In this document: positions 30,625 through 40,819 of the stretch, piece after piece | Layout: each line of letters opens with the position of its first letter | Numbering within the stretch: position 1 is the stretch's first letter | Assembly (NCBI GenBank): GCA_018136815.1 | Contig: CM030942.1 | Span: forward strand, 2,131,171 to 2,195,170 | Direction of reading: 5' to 3' | Length of the DNA stretch: 64,000 nt | DNA from: Isochrysis galbana | Taxonomy: Eukaryota > Haptophyta > Isochrysidales > Isochrysidaceae | Made by a program: the position numbers and the translations under genes | The notes under the pieces: generated by a model | What the model saw: the letters and a program-made list of their open reading frames with translations, nothing else | The model's database searches: none | What the model was told of the DNA's origin: nothing

Positions 30625-31770
30625 ATGTCGGCGTCGACGCTGCTCGTGCTGCTCTCGACGGCGAGGCTGCTCCCGCATGATGGGGCACGATCGGTGCGGC
30701 GCGAGGCGGGGCGCGAGACAGTGAGAAAGGTGACGCATCTCCAAGCCGTCGACACCCGCTCCGCCCTCGTCCTGCAAGCTGCTCAGCCAACTCTCGCTCT
30801 TCCATCTGCCCTGCCTCCCTCTCTCTCAGCCCTCCCTCGTCTCCCCTTCCCCCCGCCTCTCTCTCACTTCAGATTCGCGGAGGTGCGGGCATCTTCAACT
30901 CTCGGAGGCGGGTGGATGACGATGAGACCCACGTGGTGAGCCCTCCTCTTGCCTAGCCAAGCCTTGCCAGGTTGCGCTCATGCCGCTCAATACCTGCACA
31001 CCACAGGAGCGGATCATCAAGACACGCACAGGCTTCTACCCACAGATTTTTCTGGAGCTTGAGCCGCAGATAAGTCGACCTGGGCGCAATTCTACCTTCT
31101 GCGTACAGCAGGTGCGCCCTAGTCTGAGCATGAAATGCATCTGATGCCAAGTGTGTGCGGCTTGTGGCAACAACTCAAAATGTGACATCATGCTCTCTCT
31201 TCCGGGCCTCAGGTGCAAGGCACTGGCGACTGTCTATTTCATTCTATTGCGATCAGCATGGCATTTGACGACAACGAAACGCACCTTGACATGCACGATT
31301 CGTGGCTGGACCAGCGTGTTGCTCAGCTCCGTGCCCTTGCCGTGGACACCCTCGTGAATGAAGCCAACAGCACTTTCCACCTGGAGGGTGACCAGACCAT
31401 TTCGGCCTCAGAGTTGGTTGCCGCAGCAGCCGAACAGTACAACATGACGTCGGAGGAGTATTGCAATTCGATGAGGCGAAAAGGCGTTTGGGGGGGGGGT
31501 CCGGAGATTCTCGCACTGGTCAATGCCATGAAACGACCGATTCATGTGTTTGAGCCCGTCGCGGTCCACAATGGCACGGAATTCCGGCTCCAGCTATGTG
31601 GCGCATTCGGCTCCCCCAAATTTGACAAGTGCGGCAAGCGCGTATGCATTGTGGCTGCGGATGACCGGTTCCCTGTATGTAAGCCGCTCGAGGTCAAACG
31701 CCATGGTGAAGGTGGCAATCACTTCCTTGCTTTGATTCCAACGGGTGGTTGCGAACTGCCTTCGCACTAA
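30625..31770 (+). CDS. OTU-family cysteine protease (probable deubiquitinase)
   Basis: Four exons in phase 0: 30625-30729 (its end could be 30720), 30873-30935, 31007-31111, 31213-31770. The total is about 276 residues. OTU enzymes cleave ubiquitin or ubiquitin-like conjugates. The catalytic Asp-Cys block is QGTGDCLFHSIAISM, the middle block YNMTSEEYCNSMRRKGVWGG plus EILALVNAMKRPIHVFEP, and the catalytic His block GEGGNHFLALIP. The N-terminus (MSASTLLVLLSTARLLPHDG) is hydrophobic and could be a signal or transit peptide. Exon 2 encodes GAGIFNSRRRVDDDETH and exon 3 TRTGFYPQIFLELEPQ. A run of 10 G within exon 4 codes for GG in VWGGGPE and is a likely slippage site. All three catalytic positions appear intact. 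Confidence 0.9.
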
Positions 31771-31794
31771 GCCCACCTCTACTTGAATTTTTGA

Positions 31795-32121
31795 TTGGCT
31801 GCAGCGGGTCAGATCGGCGCCGGCATCAATATCAGTATCGGTGTACTTTTGGCAATGATGGGCCTCCTCTGCACGTGGCAAGTAATTCATCCCGAACCTG
31901 TGGACCATCATGCGAAGTATTTCAAGTCGCATGCATCAGCTCATCTCTTCAACTCCTTATCAGGTTTGCTCAGAGCTCTGGCATGTTGGGAGCGCTGTAG
32001 TGCAGAGGCGGATGGTTCCACGTGCTCGGCATTTCGACCTATCTTATTCGTTGGGTCACGTGCCTACGGCGAGCACCTGCATTCGCGATCGCCTAGGGAG
32101 ATGTCCCTGCCAATGAGTTGA
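31795..32121 (+). CDS. uncharacterised ORF with one hydrophobic segment
   Basis: 108 codons, beginning MAAAGQIGAGINISIGVLLA with a transmembrane-like stretch and continuing WQVIHPEPVDHHAKYFKSHA. It lies 25 bp after the OTU stop, so it could be an alternative 3' exon of that gene (an acceptor-like gctgcag precedes it) or a chance frame. No family recognised. Confidence 0.25.
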   Translation: MAAAGQIGAGINISIGVLLAMMGLLCTWQVIHPEPVDHHAKYFKSHASAHLFNSLSGLLRALACWERCSAEADGSTCSAFRPILFVGSRAYGEHLHSRSPREMSLPMS

Positions 32122-32711
32122 TGGCCTTGTAAAGATGCATTTGGCAATTTCTTTCCTCTTCGTGGAGCCACTCATGATGCGTTACCTCCGATATCATGGG
32201 CCACTCTGGAACCTCTCAGCCTCGCCTTGTGATGATCTCTCGACTACCATATCTATTGATCGACTACTTTCTATGTGTGCTCCCTCGTCATGCCGGCTCA
32301 CGTGATCAATCGGAACGGCGCTACTCACAACTAGGTTATGCATTGCGCTCGTGCTCTGCTGCGCCATGTGTGCGAGGGCGGGAATTCGTCGATACGTGAT
32401 CCCGTTACGTGCATTCACTATTCCTTATTAGGGGATCGCCTAGTATAGCGTATAGCGTATAGCTGTAAATATCATAGCCTAGTATGCCAATTAGCAGATG
32501 GTGCTAGGCTTGGAGGCCCTAGCTTGATTGGCAGCACTCTGCCCGCGCTTGCGGCGCGCGGCTCTTCGCCCTCGTGTGATCTTGGCTGAGCTGGAGGAAG
32601 GTAGGGGCGTGGATGGCCGCATTGGCTAGGGGACTAGCTTTGAAATGTATGTCAGAGCGAGCGTTGGCGACAGACACTACCCCGATCGGATGGCAGCCGT
32701 TATGTCTTTCC
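32122..32711. other. no gene seen
   Basis: Spacer between converging OTU and SDR genes; probably their 3' UTRs. A small imperfect repeat of agcgtat occurs near 32444-32462. Nothing else recognised. Confidence 0.4.
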
Positions 32712-33671
32712 TCACCGGTGCAGAATGATGTGTCGCAGAGCACGCGCCATGTGCAAGCCCCCTCGGAGCATGGCTGCCGTGCCAATGGTGACACCTCCCA
32801 AAGCTACTGCGACAGGGGTGTCATGATCTCTCGGCGGAAGTGAACCTGGCGGGTCGGGCTTCAATGAGGGCCATTCCATAGGTTTTGCGTGCTGGTTTGT
32901 AGCCCAACATTCCATTGTTGACCGTTCCGGAGGAGCACCCTCGATTCCCGGCTCGAGCAATAGTGCCTCATGGCAGAGTCTGGCCACGTCGTCGCGAGGG
33001 ATTCGCCGGCGCTCAGAGCTCACGGTGTCCGCCTGTGACCAGCCAATACCATGCAAGGATCCTCTCGTGTGTTCCTCCAGAGTTGCCCGTGTGGACTCTG
33101 GCCGTGGCGCGTCAGGGCCCAGGCCATAAGGCCGGATGATGGTGTAGGCGAGTCCACTTTCACGGATGGCTTGTTCGCCCTCCCACTTGTACTTGATGCT
33201 ACCGTAGTGGTATGCATTTAGGAAGATGGCGGGAAGTGACCAGGGGGAGCCAGTTGATGCGGAGGTCACCGCGACGATCCGCCGCACGCCGTGCCGCTTG
33301 GCAGCGTTCGTGAGCTCTCGCATGCCCTTTGCGTCGATCCGTCGGGGCAGGTTGTGAGGCATCGGCTTCAGGCCAAGCAGCGCCATCGGGTCGGTGCACT
33401 CGCCGCACGAGACAGCAGTTACCACCTGATCCACGCCTTCCAGCCGGTCCGCCCACGTGGCCACATTAGCTAGGTCCGCCTCAAAGACGTCGATGTCAAG
33501 CTCATCGTCGAAGAGAAGCTGCGCCTTCTCGTGATCTCTCACAGCGACGCTCACCTCGAAACGGCCGTCTGCCGCCAGCCGCTCGACCAGCCGCCGGCCG
33601 GTTCGGCCCGTGCCTCCGAGCACGAGCACGCGCTTACGCCGCTCCGCAGACGTCGAGGCGCCCATCCCCAT
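32712..33671 (-). CDS. atypical short-chain dehydrogenase / NmrA-like NAD(P)-binding protein
   Basis: Single exon, 319 residues. After a short basic leader the Rossmann motif is VLVLGGTGRTGRRLVERLAA, the TGxxGxxG form of atypical SDRs. It continues with FEADLANVATWADRLEGVDQ, VVTAVSC, a VRRIVAVTSASTG strand and the active-site-like YHYGSIKYKWEGEQAIRESG, with tyrosines and lysines in the YxxxK neighbourhood. TIIRPYGLG follows. The C-terminal ~40 residues contain a hydrophobic stretch (VAVALGGVTIGTAAML) that may anchor the protein to a membrane. Such proteins act as oxidoreductases, epimerases or redox sensors; the substrate is unknown. Intronless. Confidence 0.85.
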   Translation of the reverse strand: MGMGASTSAERRKRVLVLGGTGRTGRRLVERLAADGRFEVSVAVRDHEKAQLLFDDELDIDVFEADLANVATWADRLEGVDQVVTAVSCGECTDPMALLGLKPMPHNLPRRIDAKGMRELTNAAKRHGVRRIVAVTSASTGSPWSLPAIFLNAYHYGSIKYKWEGEQAIRESGLAYTIIRPYGLGPDAPRPESTRATLEEHTRGSLHGIGWSQADTVSSERRRIPRDDVARLCHEALLLEPGIEGAPPERSTMECWATNQHAKPMEWPSLKPDPPGSLPPRDHDTPVAVALGGVTIGTAAMLRGGLHMARALRHIILHR

Positions 33672-34417
33672 CTACTACAGCTGTGCCTGAGGGCGAGCAC
33701 GAGCCGTCTCTTGCCGCCTCTTCCCTCTCTCTGTGGCGAGCCGCTTCCGGCAGCCCACTTCTCTCAATATCTCATTTTCTCATCTCTCTACTCATACTCT
33801 ACTTTAGTCACTGTGAAGGAATCCTAACCAGGACGGAAAGGTTGCGTCAGAGTTTTATTGTTGTGTTAGTATAACCTTAGTGCTGCGGGACCGTAGCCCT
33901 TCGACGGCAACGGAGCCCCTCCCCCGCGATGGGGGTGTGCGCGGATGGCGCATGGCTCGTCCGGTGTATGTGGCTAGGAATGCTAGCTAACAAGGTGTCA
34001 TACGACGCTATAAGTTCTAACGTGGTACCCCCGCCGAGAGGTCACCGCAATCTCCATGACACCAGCGCGCGCGCGCGCGCGTCGACGCTCAATAAGGGTG
34101 CAACACATCATCGAATGGACTCGACGCATTCGATGAAAATCTTTCCTTCGAATTTGTGGTTGCCGAGCGGGCCACACGTTCCCACAACTGGTGGGACCTG
34201 GACAATATGGTCAGTCTACACAAATTCTTCAGTGGTGGCCGATACCAGATCCGCAAGCATTCACCAGTTCAAAGATGGGCAAGGAACAGGCGGATAGATT
34301 CACATCGCATGGTAGAGCAAAATGTTTCGTCATAGTCGATGCCTTCAATTTGAGAGTAGCCACAAGCCACCCATCGGCCCATCGGGCCTTGAATCGATCA
34401 ACCGAGCCGCTGACAAG
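33672..34417. other. intergenic with one dispersed repeat
   Basis: 33989-34021 (aaggtgtc..cgacgct..aagttctaacg) is repeated at 36274-36311, so a dispersed element of at least 30 bp is present. A (GC)n run lies at 34067-34080. The open frame at 33929-34297 is not recognisable and is not called. Confidence 0.4.
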
Positions 34418-34812
34418 TCATGAACACGAATCTATCTCTGGTAGCGAAAGCCCTCAACATAGCAGAGCGTCTAGCCTAACCAAGCGACCCCTCGCCGCGA
34501 GCCGCTCACCACCCGACAGCAGGCCTCGGACACACTGACCACAGCTGCCTGACACCCAGCCAAGGAGCAAACACACAACAGCCGGTAGCCCGTAGCCCGA
34601 TGGCACAGGAGGAAGGCGAGAAACAGGCCATCGAGAATCGGTACACACCGTCTGCCACTGGAGACCCACTGCACCCAGCCCCTAGGTAGAGCACGAGGGG
34701 ACGAGCCGCAAGGCAGGTGGAGGGGGAGGGAAGGGAAGCGGGCGAGGCTGCGAAGATACTGTGCGACTGTGCAGGGTCGCGCGCGCGGCGAGATTATTAA
34801 GAAGTTTTTTTT
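34418..34812 (+). mobile_element. LINE 2 3'-terminal fragment
   Basis: Starts in the last codons of ORF2 (MNTNLSLVAKALNIAERLA then stop, matching the end of the long copy at 38.1 kb). It runs through the same 3' UTR to gcggcgagattattaagaag + T9. 5' truncation is typical of LINEs; no clear target duplication was found by eye. Confidence 0.85.
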
Positions 34813-35120
34813 TGCGCTTGGCCCGTCGTAGTGCGTAGTGCACGCCCCCCCCCCCCCTACCACAAAGACAAAGGAATGAAGGGGGTAGTGTAAATAAGGG
34901 AGTGAGTGTTCTGGGGTATAGGCGTATATATAGGCGTATAGCGTATAGGCGATGGCGTGAGTCGGTACCATGAGTGCGTGATCCTTTATAGCTAGCGGTA
35001 GTAGCCTGAATCTTCAGACTTTTCTTTCAAGGGAGGGTCTTGGACCTCGGAGAAGGAAAAGAAGACGAAGAAGATGAAGATTTAAGGCTGCCTGCTGCCT
35101 TATCTCTTATCTGCCTTAAA
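34813..35120. other. no gene seen; short tandem tata/gcgtata repeats
   Basis: Contains a C run (~34846-34856) and aggcgtata repeats at ~34919-34948. No coding signal. Ends at the target-site duplication of the next LINE copy. Confidence 0.45.
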
Positions 35121-36097
35121 TAAATATGAAATATGAAAGAAAAAACTATTGTTATAGTTTTAGCGATGGAGCGCGCGCCGACCGCTCCCACCTCCCAGCC
35201 CCCCGCCGTCACGACGCCCCAACGGGGCCGCCCCAAACCGCCGGAGCCCAAGCGCCCACAGGCCGCCGCGCCGCCTGACAACGACGTCGACATGACGGCA
35301 CCACCCTCGCCTCCCAAGCTGCCACAGAACCAGGGAACAGGCAGAGTCCTGTTCCCTGGTGACAACCAGACCCAGGGCAATGCCCTGCCACCCAACCCCT
35401 CCGCTCCTCCACCAACTCAAGGACTCCCCATGGGAGGTGGCAGCTCTGCTGCCACCCCCATGGCGGCCACTCCTACCATCAGTGCACCCCTCGGGGGCGG
35501 GCACTTAACACAACAATCCATTTTGGGGGCCTTTGCGCCCTCAAACCAACAACCAACTCAAGCAGCCAGGACTTACGCGCAAGCTGCGCATGGACACAAA
35601 GGGAAGGATCCAGCCCAGCAAGCCCAGCAGCCACAAGCCCAACAACCACAGCAGCCATCGCGCAAGCGGGCGGATCTTCAATCGGATCCAAAGCCGACTC
35701 TCCACAACACCACCCCTTTTGCTTCTCCTCCACCTGATGAGGAAGAGGAGCCTAGACATCCGTAACATCACCTAAGGCACTTAATACCGCGTCTTAGAAG
35801 AAACCGCGGAGGATATCAATGAGGATCCCACGATATACAATGGAAGGCAACCCGAATTAACACCAGCATAAAGGACGAATCACAGTCTCCAGCCCCCTTC
35901 TCTCCAACTCCCGGCCGAAGCAGCGCGCGCGGCCTCCCCGGAACCAGCTTCTCCGATAAAGAGGGAACTGGGAAAGGGGGAGGGGGTTGTCAGGGGTTAA
36001 GGTTGGGTAGTAGGGAGGTACACTAGCACACTGCCTCACGCCGCACGCGCAGCGGGGAATTTTAAGAAGATTTTTTTTTAAATATGAAATATGAAAG
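35121..36097 (+). mobile_element. internally deleted LINE (mini-LINE copy 2) with 19-bp TSD
   Basis: The body 35140-36078 lies between exact repeats taaatatgaaatatgaaag at 35121-35139 and 36079-36097. The 5' end is the same as in mini-LINE copy 1 (aaaaactattgttatag, ORF1 start at 35166, MERAPTAPTSQPPAVTTPQ). ORF1 is open to the acidic DEEEEP, then fuses directly to the last codons of ORF2 (LDIRNIT in an adjacent frame) and the 3' UTR, ending tttaagaagattttttttt. All enzymatic regions are gone. The deletion joins different points from copy 1, so the two were deleted independently. Confidence 0.88.
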
Positions 36098-36395
36098 GTA
36101 TGAAAGGCGCGCCGTTCTGACAGGTCTGAGGTCTGAAAGTGCGCGGCGCGATGTGTCCACCGTAGATAATAAAAGTCGGCAATAGGGTGAGTATGTGAAT
36201 ATTGTTGTATAAATGACTATGGACATTTGCTGGCTCCATTTGAGTGATGTCCCATAATTGACGGAACGCGACCTAAGAAGAAGGTGTCCTGCGACGCTTT
36301 AAGTTCTAACGCCCCCCCCTGAGGCCCTCCTCGGCCCCCCGCGCCTTCCGCCCGCGCGCGCGTGAGGGGAGGGTGCCTGCCTCGAGCTCGGCTGC
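36098..36395. other. intergenic; MITE-loop-like and dispersed repeat fragments
   Basis: Contains gactatggacatttgctggctc (like the loop of the 18.74 kb foldback MITE) and the 36274-36311 repeat shared with 33.99 kb. The SAP gene begins just after. Confidence 0.4.
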
Positions 36396-36407
36396 GTGCA
36401 CCAGGCG

Positions 36408-37100
36408 ATGTCGGCCAAGCTGACGGTGCCCAAGCTGCGCGAGGAGCTGCAGCGCCGCGGCCTTGACACCTCGGGACTCAAGGCGGTGCTCGTTGCGCGC
36501 CTCGACGAGGCCCTCGCCAAGGATGCTGCAACCGCGGAGAGCACTGCTGAGTCTCGTAAGCGCCCCAGGGAGGAAGAGAGCGTCAAGAGCCCGCCTGGAA
36601 AGCCGCCACCACCCAGTCAGGCCTCACCCGTGTCCGTGCCCAACGCCACCGATGCAGCTGCCACGGCCGCGGCTGCGTCTCCTGCGCCACCAGCTACGTC
36701 ACCTCCTCAAGCTGCCCCCACAGACGCTGAAGACGCGATATCCAGCGCACAATCGGAAGCTGTCGCCGCCCTTCCGGAGGCGGCACGATCAGGCAGCACT
36801 CCCGCGCAGCTGGCGGTGACCTCCGATGATGGCGCTTCCAAACGGAAGCGAGACGACACCTCGATTGATATCACAGAATGTGTAGAAGACCAACAGAAAT
36901 TGCAGCAGAAACGTGGTCGAACTGAGGGTGGCCAGACGGACCTCGGAAGTCCAGCGGCGTCAGCAACGGCTGCAGCCAGCGATCGCGCTGCAAAGGCAAC
37001 GGGGCGAACTACGTCGTGGACGCTGGAGGACTGGGTCAACATGGAAGACAGGCATTCGGAAATCGTTGGCATTGCGCCGTACATATCTGAATTCGAATGA
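36408..37100 (+). CDS. SAP-domain nuclear protein
   Basis: The start MSAKLTVPKLREELQRRGLD opens directly into a SAP domain (residues ~3-37; GLKAVLVARLDEAL), a helix-turn-helix that binds scaffold-attachment DNA and occurs in chromatin and RNA-processing proteins. The rest is disordered: Ala/Pro-rich, with basic clusters RKRPREEE and SKRKRDD that look like nuclear signals. The C-terminal segment TTSWTLEDWVNMEDRHSEIV is more ordered. An ATG 12 bases upstream (36396) is also in frame. A protein-like segment after the acceptor at 37201 (GTERTATHNSNAILFGDRTD, open to 37341) suggests a further exon joined from a donor I could not place, so the 3' end given is provisional. Confidence 0.7.
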   Translation: MSAKLTVPKLREELQRRGLDTSGLKAVLVARLDEALAKDAATAESTAESRKRPREEESVKSPPGKPPPPSQASPVSVPNATDAAATAAAASPAPPATSPPQAAPTDAEDAISSAQSEAVAALPEAARSGSTPAQLAVTSDDGASKRKRDDTSIDITECVEDQQKLQQKRGRTEGGQTDLGSPAASATAAASDRAAKATGRTTSWTLEDWVNMEDRHSEIVGIAPYISEFE

Positions 37101-37768
37101 TCTAGAAGCTTCAAGACGTCGGTTGGTGCAACCCGGTGAGTTCCGAGGCTTATCATATGGACCGTGTCATATGGACCGTGTCTGTTGATCGTTGACGTCA
37201 GGCACGGAACGTACAGCCACTCACAACAGCAATGCCATTCTCTTTGGTGATCGCACCGATGGCGAAGAGGCATCTCTCAGCCTTCTTGCCTCAGCTCCGC
37301 CAAATTCTCGCCATCGCCTTGCGACCCCTACCCCCACTTGAGGTGTCAATTCTTATCTGTTTTCTTTCTTGTTGCGTAGGCATTCTCGCTTGCCTTGCGG
37401 GTCGCTTTGCGGCTTACCACGCGCTAGCACTACGCCACCTATCATTGGTGGAGGCACGTTGAAGTCGTTGGCACCACGAACTACCCTTTAATCAAATGCT
37501 ACTGCTATGCTAGCTTGCAGCTTGCACAGCTTGGTGTTACTATTGCCACAACATGGGCGGACTTTCCCCTTGTTGATATTGGGGGAGGTGTGGATGGAGC
37601 TGTGGATCTTAAGCAGCCAATGTATGAACATGAGGAGTGGGGAGAGACGGTGAGTGGTGGGTAGGCCTATGCGGAAACATCCACACAAAAAAAAAACATC
37701 TGAAAGACCAAAAGCGTTCAATTATCCCCATCCCTGCAAACACCTTTCGTTGTCACCTGGAGGTTACT
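37101..37768. other. possible SAP-gene 3' exon, then dispersed repeat
   Basis: 37202-37341 is a coding-like segment noted under the SAP gene. 37708-37768 repeats 27872-27931 and marks the site where the long LINE inserted. The rest shows nothing. Confidence 0.4.
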
Positions 37769-40495
37769 TAAGAAAAAACTTCTTAATACTCTCGCCGCGC
37801 GTGCGACCCTGCACAGTATCTTCGCAGCCTCGCCCGCTTCCCTTCACTCCCCCTACACCTGCCTTGCGGCTCGTCCCCTCGTGCTCTACCTAGGGGCTGG
37901 GTGCAGGGGGTCTCCAGTGGCAGACGGTGTGTACCGATTCACGATGGCCTGTTTCGCGACTTCCTCCTATGCCAACGGGCTACCGGCTGTTGTGTGTTTG
38001 CTCCTTGTGCTTGGTGTCAGGCAGCTGTGATCAGTGTGTCTAGGGCCTCTACTATCGGATGGTGGGCGGCTCGCGGCGCGGGGTCGCTTGGTTAGGCTAG
38101 TCGCTCTGTTATGTTGAGGGCTTCCGCTACCAGAGATAGATTTGTGCTCATGACTAGGGCGCCTTTGTTATTATCTAAGAAGACAGGGGCGCTGAGATCG
38201 TGAGGAGATTTGATTTTCGGCTTCCTTCCCAGGGAGGCCTTGCGCGTGCGTGCGGTTAAGAAATTGTCCGGAGGTTCCCGCCCTCTGACGAGGACCGTGA
38301 ACCTGCTTAGGACTCTTTCGATAACCGGTATGTGGTGGAAGGTGTGGTTTTCGAATTCCACTTTGTAGAAGTCGCTTATGATGTATCTCCATGCTATTAG
38401 GTAGAGGGCTTTGAGGCTATCCGGCGTCGGGGAGTTCGGGTATGCAAATAGTCTGTCTTTGATTTTTTGAGTCGTCGATCTGTCTTTCGCCGGGGTGTAT
38501 TCCGCTATGGCTTCTATGGTTTGAAATACCGGAAGCGTGGACGGGCATCTAGCTAGGTGCGTCGAGTTTTCTCTGTATTTCCCGCAGAGTCTACATTTTG
38601 TGGTGGTCGCCGCTGCGAATCGGTTTCGCGTACCCAGCCTCCTATGGGTAACGTGCTTGAAGTGTAGGTGTTTATCTGTGTGTTTGAGTAGGGGGTGGGT
38701 GTAGAGTTTCGCCACGTGCTTCCATTCATCGTGCGTTAGGTCCAGCTTGCGGGCCCACGCTTCTCGCGCTGGCTGAGGTTTGTTGCGGGGGACGTCTCCT
38801 TTGAACTCTCGCGTTATATCCGACACGGTGATTTGGTCTAGTTGTGTCTTTTCGTTAAGCGTGTACTCGTCCGCAAGAGGGAATTCGAGATGTTTCGGGC
38901 CTTTTAGACCATTTTCCCATTTAGCGGGGGCGTAGTAGTGATCCTCTTCGCCCGTGCTTCCTCGGTGGTGTCTGTAGTCTCGCCTAGATAGTTGGTGTTG
39001 GTATAAATCCATATGTTATTCATTCTAGTGATGTACGTATCGCTCTCGGAGACTTTGGTTTCTCTAGATACTTCTAGCGGCAATGCTGACGCGCTCGGCG
39101 ATCCCGTGCTCGATTCGGTGGGGGCCGGGTCAGGGGGCGGGGTCTCTCTTGCTTTATCTAGGAGGTGCGAGACGTGTTGTACCACCCGTTCCCACGAGTC
39201 CAGGAATTCCGTTTTGTTTATCCTGCTCCCCTTGTGATCGAATACTTCGGGGAGGTGTTCAAGGTATTGAGCGCAATCCTCTCGCGTGTAAGGTACCGTG
39301 AGGTCCTCGTTTTTATAGATGTTGTGTGCAACATGCGTTTGAAGGGATTCCCATAGGCTGATCCACGCCCCGCGCTTGAGCGGTGGTGGGTCGTGAGGAT
39401 TGTGCCATATAGGCTGTGACAGTGCTCCTTCTCTTGTGAGTCTCGTGCGACGTATGTTCAGGGTCCTGAAGTTCGCCAAGGCGTCCTTCCAGAATGTTGG
39501 CAGTGCCGGGTTTCCCCTGATACTACGGGTGAGCGTCTTTGTAGGAATCGAGGATAGGACTGCCCCGCGGCCGAGTCCAGTCCGGCAGAACCACGCGTCG
39601 AGCGCATGCTTCCAAATAGCCTTCCTCGCGTTGAGGTAGTTTAGTATCCATTTTGTTTGTAGAGCTCTCACGTGCGTCGTCCAGTGGAGGAGGCCGATCC
39701 CCATTGTTCGTGATGCGCACTCCGCGTCGTGTACGGGGTATTGCGGGTGTCTCACCCACTTCGTGATTTTGCCTGTGTAGGGGCTCTCCCATAGAATTTT
39801 GTCCGCCGCTTTTTGGATCCTCCCGTGGAACCAAGTAGGGGCTGCCAACGTTTGCACCCAGTAGCGTGGTGTGCCGTATATTATAGAGTTCGCTATGTTG
39901 GATCTACCGAATATGGTCATGTGTCGCGTTATCGGCGCCAGTCTGGCTGCTTTGTTGTCCACTTTGTCTGCGAGTTTCTTCCAGAAGGGCTTGAGGGCTT
40001 CCGGGGCTCCTAGCGGGACGCCTAGTATGGTGAGGTATTGATCGTTCTCTATCCAGTTGTATTTACGCATGTCCCACGGCGGCTTGCGTAGCCTTTGCGA
40101 GCCCATTCGGATTCCTTGAAATTTGGCTTCGTTTGTTTTGCCCCCCGTGGCCCGTTCGTGCGTCCGCACCCAGATTAGGGCCCGCTTCAGGCTTGTGTAG
40201 TCGCTCGTGATGAGTGCCGTGTCGTCGGCGAACTGGCTAATCCTCAGGTCGTATCCGTTGAGGTTAACCCCTTGTATGTCGGGGTCACTGTTTATGGCGC
40301 GGGTGAGAGCCTCCGTCGTAAGGAGGAAGGTGAGCGGCGAGAGGGGGCATCCTTGGGGCATCCCACTCCCTATCGTGAAGGGGTAGCTTCGGCCCCCGTT
40401 GATTTTAATCGTGCGGACGGGTCTTGCCGCCTCGCTTGTAAGTGCTTTTGCTAGGTGCTGGAAGTCGGGCCCGAAATTGAGGAGGCACCGACCGC
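37769..40495 (-). mobile_element. LINE 2, long 5'-truncated copy with reverse transcriptase
   Basis: Minus-strand non-LTR retrotransposon. The first frame (~40490 to 38904) begins inside the RT domain: GSGMPQGCPLSPLTFLLTTE, the catalytic motif SQFADDTALI, GKTNEAKFQGI, LGVPLG. It continues into thumb/linker sequence. The second frame (39012 to 38092) carries a CCHC finger, CRLCGKYRENSTHLARC, and ends NITERLA. The two frames overlap at ~38.9-39.0 kb, so one indel separates them. The 3' UTR runs to 37769 and ends attaagaagttttttcttaa. The endonuclease and the N-terminal RT motifs are missing. The RT catalytic block looks intact. CCHC position and RT-finger order fit an L1/R-type ORF2; the clade was not determined. 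Confidence 0.9.
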
Positions 40496-40557
40496 GTAAA
40501 AGCAGAAAACAAGTTTCGTCACACGTCTATAGGGAGGAGGGAGGAGACAAGGAAGGG

Positions 40558-40630
40558 TGAGCAGTTCCCTGAAGTTGAGCAGTTCCATGCAGTTGAGCAG
40601 TTCCCTACAGTTGAGCAGTTCCATGAAGTC
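40558..40630 (+). repeat. 18-bp tandem repeat, four units
   Basis: Units of agttgagcagttcc[ac]t[ga][ac], four times. Possibly in the leader of the following cytochrome b561-like remnant; translated it would give a hexapeptide repeat (SSSLQL). Confidence 0.85.
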
Positions 40631-40819
40631 CGCCCCCGCTCCCCCCTGCCGCTCACCCTGCGTTGCCTACCAGCCCCCCCCCTCTCCCTTCACAGCCTCC
40701 TCTCCTGTCGCCCTCCCCGCGTGCCAAAATCGCGATGGACTCCTCTTCTCTGAAGCGTCCTATGGAACCAGACGAAGAGACCCGTCAAGTGTCACATTGT
40801 CACCTCAACTGTCTGCACG

